NCBI GenBank assembly: GCA_016195815.1
Contig: JACPYX010000023.1
Coordinates: 1 to 64,000, forward strand
DNA from: Chloroflexota bacterium
Lineage (GTDB): Bacteria; Chloroflexota; Anaerolineae; Anaerolineales; Villigracilaceae
Length of the DNA stretch: 64,000 nucleotides
Direction: 5' to 3'
The notes under the pieces were generated by a model. The model was given only the letters and a program-made list of their open reading frames with translations, was not told the origin of the DNA and made no database searches. Both the position numbers and the translations under genes were made by a program. The first letter of the stretch is position 1; the number at the start of each line of letters is the position of its first letter. Positions 55,669-64,000 of this stretch are shown here, piece by piece.

Positions 55669-56196
55669 ATGTACGAAGGCGATCAACAAAACTTTGATGC
55701 TCCGCCGCCGGAAGAGAACAACAACCGCACCTTCTTCACTGCGGTCGGTATTCTGGGCGGTATTGTGTTGATTTCACTGGCTTGTTTAGCGGCGTTTTAT
55801 TTCTTCAATGTCCGGCCAAGCCAAGGAGCGAACAGCGCCAATGCGACCGCGCAAGCGATCCAAAACGCGCAAGTTGCGCAGGCCTTGACTTCGACTGCCC
55901 AGGCACAATCTTTCCCGACCGCGACCGTCACGCCGACAGCGACTCCGCTGGTGGCACAGGGAACTGCGACAGCAACGGTCACCGCTCTTAATCTTGACCC
56001 GATTACGGCCACCGTTGGCGCGGCTTTGACCCAGGCCGCACTGGCGCAGCTTACCGTCGTGCCCACCATGTCGGCCCTGCCCCAGACCGGCATCGCCGAC
56101 GAATACGGCGCGCCGGGCCTGATTATCATAGGCGCGGCGTTGATCGCAGTGATCTTCCTTGTGCGAAGATTAAGAGTTGTACCCGTAAAGAAGTAG
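55669..56196 (+). CDS. Membrane protein with LPQTG-type sorting tail
   Basis: 175 residues from ATG 55669, six bases after GAGGAG. One N-terminal membrane helix (about 22-46) is followed by an Ala/Thr/Pro-rich extracellular spacer. The C-terminus has LPQTG (about 136-140), a hydrophobic stretch (GAPGLIIIGAALIAVIFLVR) and a basic tail (RRLRVVPVKK), the tripartite layout of sortase substrates. Last gene of the operon before a strong terminator. Whether sortase cleavage occurs in this organism is not known from the window. Confidence 0.7.
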   Translation: MYEGDQQNFDAPPPEENNNRTFFTAVGILGGIVLISLACLAAFYFFNVRPSQGANSANATAQAIQNAQVAQALTSTAQAQSFPTATVTPTATPLVAQGTATATVTALNLDPITATVGAALTQAALAQLTVVPTMSALPQTGIADEYGAPGLIIIGAALIAVIFLVRRLRVVPVKK

Positions 56197-56215
56197 ATTA
56201 TAAATTTATAAATTG

Positions 56216-56248
56216 AATGGGACGGCAGAATATCTGCCGTCCCATTTT
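56216..56248 (+). terminator. Terminator of the 48-56 kb operon
   Basis: A 14-base stem AATGGGACGGCAGA / TCTGCCGTCCCATT with a three-base loop is followed by TT, 19 bases after the last stop. Confidence 0.85.
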
Positions 56249-56535
56249 GCTTTTATGCAATCACATTGTTTATAAGTGATGCAGCGCAAGATACTATCTT
56301 GCGCTGCACATCAGATCACTTCCGTTAAGCCACTGCCTTGTTTTTATATCACGGTATGTAAACATTATCCTCGCGATGAACCGGACATGGCTTCTCATTT
56401 GTCTGAGCGCGGCAAAGTCAATTGCAGAAGTTCGCACGCATATAATGTCATACGCGCACCGAGGACTTGCCGGGGGCAGATGTGTTTATGGGTGCCAAAC
56501 TTTCATTGTAATCAACAGATAACATCTGCAAGTGA

Positions 56536-58368
56536 TCAGAGTTTCCAAAATAGCGGTACCGCAATCATCAGCGCAATGAAGCAGACGATCGTCAGCATCC
56601 AGCCGCTTTTCGCAAAGTCACGGAATGTGTAATTGGCCGGCGCGATCATGATGATATTGACCGGATGTGAAAGCGGGGTAATGAACGAAATCGAACCGGC
56701 AATGGCGGTGACGAGGGCAACGGCTTGGGGATTCACTCCCAATTGGATCGCGGCGCTGATGGTGATCGGCGCGATAACCAGAGGCGAAATCTGCCCGCCC
56801 ATCACCTGTGTCAGTGCGGCGCTCAATAAATATGCGCCTGCAATCAGTCCCATTGCGCCCAGAGGGGCAACCAGCCGGACAACCGCGTCGCCGAAGAGTT
56901 GTGCCAGGTTGGTCTGCACCATTGCATAACTGATTGAGATCGTCCCGGATATCAGGAAAATCGCCCGCCATTTGACCACCCGATAGACTTCATCGGGTTT
57001 CATCAACCCAACCAATAGAACCAATACGGCGGCGGCAAGCATGGCGATCTCAACAGGCATGCCCGCAAACAAGGCGATCAGCGCGCCGATGGAAATGCCC
57101 AATGTCAGCGCCACCCTGGGAACATCCAGTTCATTCCCATTAGACGCCGTTTCCACAACCACAAAATCATGCTGATCCCTGAGTTCGACAAGTCTCTCAG
57201 GCGGTCCCATTAATAAAAGCGCGTCACCGGAATGCAGGTCAATGGAAGCAACATCCGTCCGATAACTGCGCTGTTCACGCCATAAGGCAATGGCAATAAA
57301 CCCGTAATGGTTGCGAAATTCCAATTCGCGCAGATTTTTTCCCTCCATATTGGAACGCGGCGGCAGGACTACCTCGACAAAGACTGCGTCACGCAACAAA
57401 GCGGATATCGCCTGTGTTGAACGATATACTCGCAAACCGGCTTGCTCCAGTTGCAATGCGCGCTCCTCCCGCCCAATGATCAACAGCACATCGCCCACCC
57501 GAATTTTATATGTCGCATCGCTCGCTGGAAGAACGCGGTTGCCGTGACGGATTCCCAGCACGGCCATACCGAGGCTCTCACCAATGCGTGTTTGACTCAA
57601 CGGTTTATTCGCGATAACAGATTCCGGGGTTACCTCCGCCTCCCAGGTACGTTCCACAATCTGAAATGTTTTCGTCAGTTCATCACTACTCGGATCCATT
57701 CTGACTGTGGGAGGTTCATGGTCGGGCAAAAACCGCCTGCCAAAAAGGGTTAGAAAGAGAAGGCCGATAATGGCTACAAAACCACCTGTTGGAATGAAAT
57801 CCAGAATGGTGAGCGGCTGCTGGGGAGGATTTGCCAACCGCAACAATCCGCTGACGATGATGTTCGCTGTGGTGAGATAAGTAGCCGCGCCGCCCAACAT
57901 CGTGCCATAGGCGATCGGGATCAAAAGTTTGCTGGGCTTTATACCCGTACGACGCGAGGCGCTTAATGCACTGGGTAAAAGCAACGCGCCTGCCGCCAGC
58001 GTATTCATGAACAGGGACAATAACGCCGCCGTAAAAGCAAACAAACCGATCAATCTCGGTTCCGATTGGCCGCCAAGCGAGAGAAGTTTTTTTGCAATCC
58101 AACGCGTCACACCATATTTATCCAGGCAGGCAGTAATAACAAACAAAGCCAGCAAGGCAATCACTTCCGGCGTTCCGAAACCGGTCAGAGCTTTAGATGC
58201 CGCGTCAGGCGTATTGGCCGGTCCCACCACACCAATACCCAGATATTGGGCAATGCCCAATAAAGCGGCCATGAGCAAAGCGGCTATATCCTCCCGAAGC
58301 CGATTCAAGAAAACTAAAGTTAAAGGAATAACCAGAACGAGCAAAACAAAAATTTGGGAAAGGGTCAC
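56536..58368 (-). CDS. SLC13-family permease with two TrkA-C domains
   Basis: 610 residues, GTG start preceded by GGAGT. About ten membrane helices in two halves (about 1-200 and 400-610) flank a soluble insert (about 220-395) holding two RCK_C/TrkA-C domains (IGESLGMAVLGIRHGNRVLP, then MEGKNLRELEFRNHYGFIAI). The permease motifs include SAALTQVMGGQISPLVIAPI and PLSHPVNIIMIAPANY. This is the SLC13/DASS type that moves sulfate, carboxylates or other anions. Substrate unknown; the RCK_C domains suggest ligand gating. Confidence 0.88.
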   Translation of the reverse strand: MTLSQIFVLLVLVIPLTLVFLNRLREDIAALLMAALLGIAQYLGIGVVGPANTPDAASKALTGFGTPEVIALLALFVITACLDKYGVTRWIAKKLLSLGGQSEPRLIGLFAFTAALLSLFMNTLAAGALLLPSALSASRRTGIKPSKLLIPIAYGTMLGGAATYLTTANIIVSGLLRLANPPQQPLTILDFIPTGGFVAIIGLLFLTLFGRRFLPDHEPPTVRMDPSSDELTKTFQIVERTWEAEVTPESVIANKPLSQTRIGESLGMAVLGIRHGNRVLPASDATYKIRVGDVLLIIGREERALQLEQAGLRVYRSTQAISALLRDAVFVEVVLPPRSNMEGKNLRELEFRNHYGFIAIALWREQRSYRTDVASIDLHSGDALLLMGPPERLVELRDQHDFVVVETASNGNELDVPRVALTLGISIGALIALFAGMPVEIAMLAAAVLVLLVGLMKPDEVYRVVKWRAIFLISGTISISYAMVQTNLAQLFGDAVVRLVAPLGAMGLIAGAYLLSAALTQVMGGQISPLVIAPITISAAIQLGVNPQAVALVTAIAGSISFITPLSHPVNIIMIAPANYTFRDFAKSGWMLTIVCFIALMIAVPLFWKL

Positions 58369-58998
58369 GACAATACTCCGAACATGGAAGAATTCATTTT
58401 TACTTTGGGATGTAAACCCGCTTCAAGACTCACCCGAGGCTGGTTCTGTTTCGAGAGAGAGCCAAACCCGTCAGATTTCTTGGCATGTTGTTAATTTATA
58501 CGCCTCTTTGACGGGATTGAGAGGGCGCAAGAGCCAATACGGTCTGCGGTTGCCATCCGAATCCACTCTCAGACGAGAAAAATGCCTGGGCGCGCGGGGC
58601 TCGAAAGATTGCTGACAAAGTTACACTATGAAAACACCTGCCCGTATTATGACACGATGGCGTGCAAGAGGCCACACCCAATTTAAATTGTTGACCAACG
58701 CAACCTAAAGCCCAGTGCCTTGACTAAAAATCCGCACCGCGAACAAAAAGATAGCAGGCAAACTATGATGGCGGGCAAAGGTGGGAGACACAATTTTTAC
58801 GGCCACATTATTTTGCCCACGAACCCACATCAGAAATAAAATATGCCGGCTAACTAACGGTTTGCGTTAGCTGCGCTGGGGCAGGGGCGGCAAAGCCGTC
58901 CAACTAGAAAAAGGCTAAGGCATGGAAAATGCTTGAGATGTGCGCAGAATCCCCAGCGTCAAGAGCACGCTGTGTTGGGCGCTGGATGAATTGAAGAC
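58369..58998. other. Gene-free stretch with a degenerate attC-like element
   Basis: 630 bases without a convincing gene: ORFs here are short, unlinked to ribosome binding sites or antisense extensions of the permease. The right third is a strongly self-complementary segment (58855-58980) listed separately. Confidence 0.6.
58855..58980 (-). repeat. Self-complementary segment resembling an integron attC site
   Basis: On the minus strand it starts GCCCAACACAGCGTGC and ends TAACGCAAACCGTTAG, with inner arms CGCTGGGG / CCCCAGCG. The ends loosely match RYYYAAC and GTTRRRY core sites and the segment lies directly after the PaiB-like gene stop, as attC sites do in cassettes. The right-hand core is degenerate, so support is low. 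Confidence 0.3.
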
Positions 58999-59604
58999 TC
59001 ACTCGCCTTGCCTGCGTATTGCTTCCGCGATTACTTTGGAATCTTCATCTCCACGTTTTTCAAGTTCACTGACAATATTCTTGCGTTCTCCTTCGGTCTT
59101 TCCTTGACTCAATTTATAACCACTATCTATGCGAGTAGCATCCATAGCGAAACCAAAAACGCCTTTGATTTCTTTTTGCACCATGTCTTGTGGAAGTCCT
59201 TCGAGACGATAGGATGTATTTGATTCGTGGTTTTGCACCAGGCGGCTGAGGACTGAATACAATTCATCGCCTTGAACTTCTCGTGCTTTTCCGTAAACAT
59301 GCACAATCATGTAATCCCAAGTCGGCACATCAACTTCGGTATACCAACGCGCAGAAATATAAGTATGCGCTCCCTGAAAAATAAGCAATGCTTCTTGCCC
59401 GCCAAATGTCATTTTCTGAGGATTTGCGCGTGAGAGATGGCCATAGATTGTCCAGCCGTTTTCAGATTCAACTACTTCGACAGGGGTGTGAGTGGCGATT
59501 GGTTTTTCGCCATCAAAAGTAACAAGCGCGGCAAAATTATTCTGTTTGAGAAATGCCAGGATTTTTTGACGGTCTTCTTCACGGTAATATTTTGGAATGT
59601 ACAT
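58999..59604 (-). CDS. PaiB-like FMN-binding protein
   Basis: 201 residues of the FMN-binding split-barrel PaiB family: starts MYIPKYYREEDRQKILAFLK, with PIATHTPVEV, GHLSRANPQK and VPTWDYMIVHVYGKA in the core. Founding member PaiB of Bacillus is a negative regulator of sporulation and protease genes, but most relatives are uncharacterised. AAGGTG precedes ATG 59604. Stands alone between a permease and transposase remains, possibly a mobile gene cassette. Confidence 0.85.
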   Translation of the reverse strand: MYIPKYYREEDRQKILAFLKQNNFAALVTFDGEKPIATHTPVEVVESENGWTIYGHLSRANPQKMTFGGQEALLIFQGAHTYISARWYTEVDVPTWDYMIVHVYGKAREVQGDELYSVLSRLVQNHESNTSYRLEGLPQDMVQKEIKGVFGFAMDATRIDSGYKLSQGKTEGERKNIVSELEKRGDEDSKVIAEAIRRQGE

Positions 59605-60598
59605 GGTTGCACCTTATATGAGTTTGACTTCCCGATTGTCTTTGTCTAAAAATGCTGTTGAAGCCGTGCCGCCACAATTTGTTTAACTAAACCTGCCAAT
59701 TCACGGATTGCAGTTTCAACGCGGAGCGCGTGCTTCTTTCTCGCCTAAAAGAAAAACAGCGGGTTCGTCATTACCAGTCCGTGTTAATAGAACGTCACCA
59801 AGCGCCGTTTAATAACCTTCTTGTTAAATTCTCGACGGATTAAGGATAATCCTTCGGTCTTGCTCCAAATTATCGATGGGCTTCCCGTCAAGTTGTAATA
59901 TAAGGGTGTTCAATGGCTTTGGTTCATGATGAAAATTTGACAAAAGAGGCGTGACTGTGTAAGTTTGGTTTATGCCTAAACAAAACAAGAAGCCACAGTC
60001 GCGCCCAAAGTCATTATACTGTGTGACGAGTTTGCCGCCGATGGCGCTTACGACAAGCGCACAGCGTATGATTGTCTGAACGCACATTCGCCGGATGTGA
60101 AGATATTGATTCCGCCGTGCAAGAATGCGCATATTTGGAAGCACGGCAATTCCAAAGCAAGCGTCTCAAACGCGATGAGAATTTACGCTCCATCCGCAAA
60201 CACGGACGCAAAGAATGGAAGAAGAATTCTGGCTATCATATCCGTTCGCTTGCCGAGACACTATGTTTCGCCTGAAGATCATCTTCGGCAATGAATTCTC
60301 CGCGCATTTGCTTGAAACGCAGACTACTCAAGTCTTAGTCTGTTGCGCGGCGCTCAACCGCATGACGCACTTGAGTATGCCCCAAAGCTACAAATTGGCA
60401 TAACTTTTCCTTCCGACAAACGCATTGCGTCTACTTTTCGATTTATGCACCAAAGTCCTTTCTTAATTACAAAAATCAGTAGGGCCGGACAAGGCCCGCT
60501 GTTCCAAACGGACGACCTGTCCGAGACCATAAGTCCAGTGCGTCACTGTATCCCTTTGTGAAAGTTCATAAGTGCCTCCTCCAACGATCCAGTAGCAA
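59605..60598. other. Gene-poor stretch with a decayed IS5-type element
   Basis: 994 bases. The section 59605-60009 shows no clear gene. From 60010 to 60403 there is a frameshifted transposase C-terminus, and 60404-60598 is noncoding sequence ahead of the GH130 stop. Confidence 0.6.
60010..60403 (+). pseudogene. IS5-family transposase, C-terminal part, frameshifted
   Basis: Three plus-strand frames carry consecutive pieces of one transposase: DEFAADGAYDKRTAYDCL and KILIPPCKNAHIWKHG (first frame); LKRDENLRSIRKHGRKEWKK with SGYHIRSLAET (second); TMFRLKIIFGNEF, then CCAALNRMTHLSMPQSYKLA (third). This matches the DDE region of IS5-type transposases (ADGAYD, PPRKNA, ...NRMTxLGMP). At least two frameshifts and loss of the N-terminus make it inactive. 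Confidence 0.8.
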
Positions 60599-61564
60599 CT
60601 AATCATTCTTTCCTTGTTCCTTCAACCATTGAAGCATACTACGAACACTTGCTGTTGCCGTGGCGATACTAGTATCCGCCGCGCCATAATAAATGCGCAG
60701 CGTGTCACCGTCAGACGCAAGAGTATAACCACACGGAAAAACAACTTTATCCACGTCCCCAAATTGTTCGTATGGTTCCTCGGGGCCGAACACCCACTCG
60801 TCCCCGCGTTTCAAGCAGCGTTCCGGTTCATTCAGATCAAATAGAGCGAGACCTAATCTGTAAATCGAACCGGATGCGTTTTGCTTCACGCCATGATAGA
60901 TCATCAACCAGCCCTCTGTGGTCTCGATCAGCGGAGTGCAGAGGCCGATCTTATTCGCATCCCACCAACCGCCGAGCCGTGCTTCCAGGATTTTCTTGTG
61001 CCCACCCCAATGATGTAGATCATCAGAATAGGATATCCAGATATTCGCGCTGGTTGCACCCACTGGACGGTGAACCAAAGCCCAACGGCCATCGATCCTG
61101 TGTGGCAGGAGCGCTGCATCCTTGTCTTCTGGCTGCATGATCACACCGTAACGCTCGAAGGAAATAAAATCTTTTGTGAGCGCCAAAGCCACACCCGGAC
61201 CTCCACTGGCATACGCCGTGTGAACGATGGCATACTGACCTAATTCAGGGACATAGGTAATGCGCGGATCTTCAAGTCCCCACAGCTCATCGGGATAGTG
61301 TTCCGGGTCAGGCATAAAGGTAGGTTTGGAGTCGATCTGCCAGTTATCAACACCATTCGCAGAGCGCGCAGCGCATAAATGGGAGAGACCGCGCCTATCT
61401 TCCACACGGCATAACAGCAAAGTGGTACCGTCAGCCAGCAAAGTAGCGCCCGGATTAAATACACTATTGACCCGATAGGGCCAGTTGGCGGCTGTTAGAA
61501 TGGGGTTAAGTTTGTGGCGTTGAAATAGTTCCGGGGAATGATCGTTCGTCGTGAGCATGCTCAT
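60599..61564 (-). CDS. GH130 glycoside phosphorylase-like protein
   Basis: About 321 residues from ATG 61564. The start is uncertain, since a further ATG lies at 61558 and a TTG at 61579. Five-bladed propeller family with VFNPGATLLADGTTLLLCRV, GLEDPRITYVPELGQYAIVH and GWLMIYHGVKQNASGSIYRLG. GH130 enzymes phosphorolyse beta-mannosides such as mannosyl-glucose, or 1,4-beta-mannooligosaccharides. It overlaps the end of the upstream glycosyltransferase gene by about 60 bases, so the two are translationally coupled and likely act on the same mannoside. Confidence 0.88.
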   Translation of the reverse strand: MSMLTTNDHSPELFQRHKLNPILTAANWPYRVNSVFNPGATLLADGTTLLLCRVEDRRGLSHLCAARSANGVDNWQIDSKPTFMPDPEHYPDELWGLEDPRITYVPELGQYAIVHTAYASGGPGVALALTKDFISFERYGVIMQPEDKDAALLPHRIDGRWALVHRPVGATSANIWISYSDDLHHWGGHKKILEARLGGWWDANKIGLCTPLIETTEGWLMIYHGVKQNASGSIYRLGLALFDLNEPERCLKRGDEWVFGPEEPYEQFGDVDKVVFPCGYTLASDGDTLRIYYGAADTSIATATASVRSMLQWLKEQGKND

Positions 61565-63830
61565 TAGGGTGACCAACACTTTCTGCTAATCTTAATTCAA
61601 GGAGTGACTGGAGAAAGGCGAGCGTTGACTCTGCGCCTTGATTTTCGTTCGGGCGGTCGGGATGCAGCCCATCGCGACAACCGCCTGTCGTCGGATCATA
61701 GACCGGCAAGTGCAAATCGTTGCGGCCAAGGAACCACTCGAAGGCACAGCGTACATCTTGGTGCCACTTTTTATTTCCAGTGATTCGATAAGCTTCGAGG
61801 CAGGCAGAGACCATTGCCTGCGCCTCCACCGGCTGTTGGTCAAAACGGGCGCGTTCGCCGCCTTGCGGATAAAAGCCATTGGAGCCAATTGGGACAAAGT
61901 GTCTTCCTTCTGTATCCGATCGCTGCAAGTCTGCCAGCCAATTGAGAGACTCCAACCCCGCCTCGGTCATTGCAACATTGGGTATGGACTCGCCGCACAA
62001 AAGCATGGCATGCGGCAACGCCGCATTGCAATAGGTCAACCTATCTTCGAACCAGTTCCATCCCGCCGCGCGGTTGTTTTGATACAGCGCCAGCAAGCGA
62101 CCCGCTAACTCCTCCTGCACCTGGCTGGCGCGCCGGTCACCGGCAAATCGTCCCAGGTATTCGTGGATGCCAATGAGTGCGAAGGCCCAGGCGCGTGGAC
62201 TGGTGGTTTCGAGGATGGCGAGCAGGGATTGTTGGAATACCCGGCTAGCCATGTCATGAAGTGTTGGCGCAGTCGAACGGCCAAGTACAGCGCCCAGCGC
62301 CCACAAGGCTCGGCCGTGGCTGTCATCCGAACCGCTCTCTTCGAGCCAATTCCGCTGGTAATCCATAAAGTTGCGGAAGCGTCTCGTTTCAGAGTTGAAG
62401 GCATACCAGGTGAAGGCAAGATAGCGGGTCGCCAATTCAGCGGCTTCCTTGTTTCCCAATTCGTCCAGGAGCACACTGACCATCAAGGCGCGGGCATTGT
62501 CGTCAGTTGTATAACCTTCGCGGTAGTTCGGTATTGTAAAAACGGCATGTTGCAATATGCCGGTGTGATCCGTGAGGTGACGCAAGTGATCCAGTTTGAG
62601 CGGCGGCAATTCCCAGGCCCGTTTATCCAAAGGTTTGATCGCGAACTCAGCCGCCGCAAAGTGGTGGTGTTCGGTACGGGCGTGTTCAAAGGTCTCCATA
62701 TAACGGCGGGCCACTTGCGGCCAGATCATGTCCCGACCGAAAAGGTAGGCGCGCTTACGCATGGCGTGGCGTTTTGACTCATTGGCCAATAGGTCAATCA
62801 CCTGATCGGCCAGCGCTTGGGGATCACTAAACGGCACCAGCGCGCCGCGCTCATCAGCCAGCATTTCCTCTGCATACCAATAGGGTGTGGATATAACTGC
62901 CTTACCGGCTCCGAGTGTATACGCCAATGTGCCGGATGTAATTTGTGCCGCATCCAGATAGGGCGTGATATAGATATCCGCCGCACTGATAAACTGGTTA
63001 AGTTCATCCAATGCAACAAAGCGGTTATAAAAGATCACATTGCCTTCCACGCCCTTTTCATGAGCCAGCATTTGCAGGGACAGCCGATAGCTTTCGCCTT
63101 CGTTCTGTATGACATGGGGATGGGTCGCGCCCACAACGATATACACTACATTGGGGTGTTTCTCCAAAATGGCGGGCAGGGCGGCGATGACATTCTCAAT
63201 GCCTTTGTTGGGGGAGAGCAAGCCGAAACTAAGCAAAACACTTTTGCCTTCGACCCCAAACAAATCCTTGTTAAAGCTTGGGTCTACGAATGGGACATCG
63301 GGAATACCATGCGGGATCAGATCGATTTTTTCCGGGGATACGTGATAAACGCTCTGCAGAAATTCAGCCCCCCGTTTGCTCATAACCACCACACGGTCGG
63401 ACAAAGACACGATTTCTTCGAGCACACGGCGCTGATCGGGATTAGGATCCCGCAAGATTGTATGTAACGTTGTGACAATCGGCATACGCAATTCGCGCAG
63501 GAGCGTCAGAATATAACTGCCTGCCTTTCCTCCGAAGATGCCGTACTCATGCTGCAGAGACACCATGTCCACGTTGTTGATATTCAGGAAATCGGCGGCG
63601 CGGCGATACGACTCGATGTCCTTTTCGGTCAGCTCGAAGCGAACACGCGGCGGGTACTCGTAGCCTGCTTCGGTATCATTGACGGGCAGTGCGATGCAGG
63701 CAGTGCCTTTGTACTCCTCGGCGACGGCTTCGCAGAGATCGGTGGTGAATGTGGCGATGCCGCACTGGCGTGGCAGGTAATTGCCGATAAAGGCAATCCG
63801 CTTGATGATCGAATCAGTAATCTGTTTCAT
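61506..63830 (-). CDS. GT4 glycosyltransferase fused to an alpha-helical toroid domain
   Basis: 774 residues. The N-terminal 390 residues are a GT-B glycosyltransferase family 4 domain (RIAFIGNYLPRQCGIATFTT; SLQHEYGIFGGKAGSYI; LSFGLLSPNKGIENVIAAL; the SGTLAYTLGAGKAVISTPYW donor site). The C-terminal part (about 400-760) is an (alpha/alpha)6-type toroid (YTTDDNARALMVSVLLDEL, SHGRALWALGAVLGRS, ENQGAESTLAFLQSLLEL) as in glycosidase-like proteins. AAGGAGAAG precedes ATG 63830. Fusion with GH130 next door suggests a mannoside synthesis/breakdown unit. Confidence 0.9.
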   Translation of the reverse strand: MKQITDSIIKRIAFIGNYLPRQCGIATFTTDLCEAVAEEYKGTACIALPVNDTEAGYEYPPRVRFELTEKDIESYRRAADFLNINNVDMVSLQHEYGIFGGKAGSYILTLLRELRMPIVTTLHTILRDPNPDQRRVLEEIVSLSDRVVVMSKRGAEFLQSVYHVSPEKIDLIPHGIPDVPFVDPSFNKDLFGVEGKSVLLSFGLLSPNKGIENVIAALPAILEKHPNVVYIVVGATHPHVIQNEGESYRLSLQMLAHEKGVEGNVIFYNRFVALDELNQFISAADIYITPYLDAAQITSGTLAYTLGAGKAVISTPYWYAEEMLADERGALVPFSDPQALADQVIDLLANESKRHAMRKRAYLFGRDMIWPQVARRYMETFEHARTEHHHFAAAEFAIKPLDKRAWELPPLKLDHLRHLTDHTGILQHAVFTIPNYREGYTTDDNARALMVSVLLDELGNKEAAELATRYLAFTWYAFNSETRRFRNFMDYQRNWLEESGSDDSHGRALWALGAVLGRSTAPTLHDMASRVFQQSLLAILETTSPRAWAFALIGIHEYLGRFAGDRRASQVQEELAGRLLALYQNNRAAGWNWFEDRLTYCNAALPHAMLLCGESIPNVAMTEAGLESLNWLADLQRSDTEGRHFVPIGSNGFYPQGGERARFDQQPVEAQAMVSACLEAYRITGNKKWHQDVRCAFEWFLGRNDLHLPVYDPTTGGCRDGLHPDRPNENQGAESTLAFLQSLLELRLAESVGHPNEHAHDERSFPGTISTPQT

Positions 63831-63928
63831 ATCAGTCTTCTCCTTCCAAACGCCCCTGTTATTTGTAATAATCTGATTACCATATGGGGTATCCTCAAGG
63901 TTGCGAAACCCAGCTGAGGAGGCATCCC

Positions 63929-64000
63929 ATGACTACAGACGACATTATTCTACACATCTCCTGCCTTGTGGACGATAGCCTACCCGAGATGCCCAGGCAT
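63929..64000 (+). mobile_element. Start of an IS transposase, cut by window edge
   Basis: ATG 63929 is preceded by GAGGAGG (63916-63922). The 24 codons MTTDDIILHISCLVDDSLPE then MPRH match the beginning of IS4/IS982-like transposases (MTTDDxIxHIFCxVDDxLPxxxKH). The coding end lies outside the window. The preceding 63831-63915 region may contain the left terminal repeat, not identified. Confidence 0.7.

Noticed and set aside
59824-60144. 106-codon minus-strand open frame
   Set aside because: Mostly antisense to the IS5-type transposase remnant; no independent support.

Overview
The window looks like a chromosomal contig of a Chloroflexota bacterium, most likely an Anaerolineae relative, probably from an environmental assembly. 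The lineage call is inference. It rests on moderate GC, a bacterial A/V-type ATPase operon next to F1 genes, CHASE2 cyclases, Pro/Thr-rich SH3 lipoproteins, a Rex repressor, MreB, and a DUF6754/GlmL-type cluster that I associate with that phylum. No 16S rRNA gene is present to settle it.

Layout. 1-3.1 kb: an unidentified C-terminus, a radical SAM/SPASM peptide-maturase-like protein, a transposase relic, a small membrane protein and an F420-type NADP oxidoreductase. 3.2-12.1 kb (minus): a complete nine-gene A/V-type ATPase operon (H-C-I-K-F-E-A-B-D) with a clear promoter. 12.3-15.3 kb: DUF4342, a PNPOx-fold protein, a four-helix membrane protein, a GNAT protein and a cold-shock protein. 15.7-17.8 kb: ChlI-like AAA+ and ChlD-like VWA reading frames joined at an A9 slippery run, a likely programmed -1 frameshift. 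17.9-19.2 kb: tRNA-Ser(GGA) and a D-Ala-D-Ala ligase-like enzyme. 19.5-25.7 kb: atpA-atpG-atpD-atpC-mreB (F1 sector only), then convergent rex with a putative operator. 26-36.5 kb: CHASE2 adenylate cyclase, SH3 lipoprotein, FemAB-like GNAT, a PP2C-like/propeller membrane protein, an unknown conserved protein and a GAF-GGDEF diguanylate cyclase. 36.5-43.6 kb: divergent operons, methyltransferase-DDAH-pyruvyl transferase (minus) and cysH-elp3-chromate transporter pair-Usp (plus), fired from back-to-back TATAAT boxes so close to the starts that both look leaderless. 43.7-47.9 kb (minus): B12-binding protein, MeaB, Prs, Fpg and a hypothetical. 48-56.2 kb (plus): a tightly coupled eight-gene operon of mostly uncharacterised membrane proteins plus a GlmL-like ASKHA protein, ending with an LPQTG-tailed protein. 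56.5-64 kb: SLC13/TrkA-C transporter, a PaiB-like protein, decayed IS5-type transposase, a GH130 phosphorylase coupled to a GT4 fusion protein, and the start of another IS.

Themes. Energy conservation is represented twice (A/V and F type). Corrinoid functions recur: a chelatase pair, MeaB, a B12-binding domain and GlmL. Several palindromic repeat families are scattered through the spacers, and two have apparently inserted in frame into genes (elp3 and a methyltransferase). The best candidates for undescribed biology are the 48-56 kb operon, the chelatase frameshift, the leaderless divergent promoter pair and the in-frame palindromes. I saw no CRISPR array and no intact prophage.
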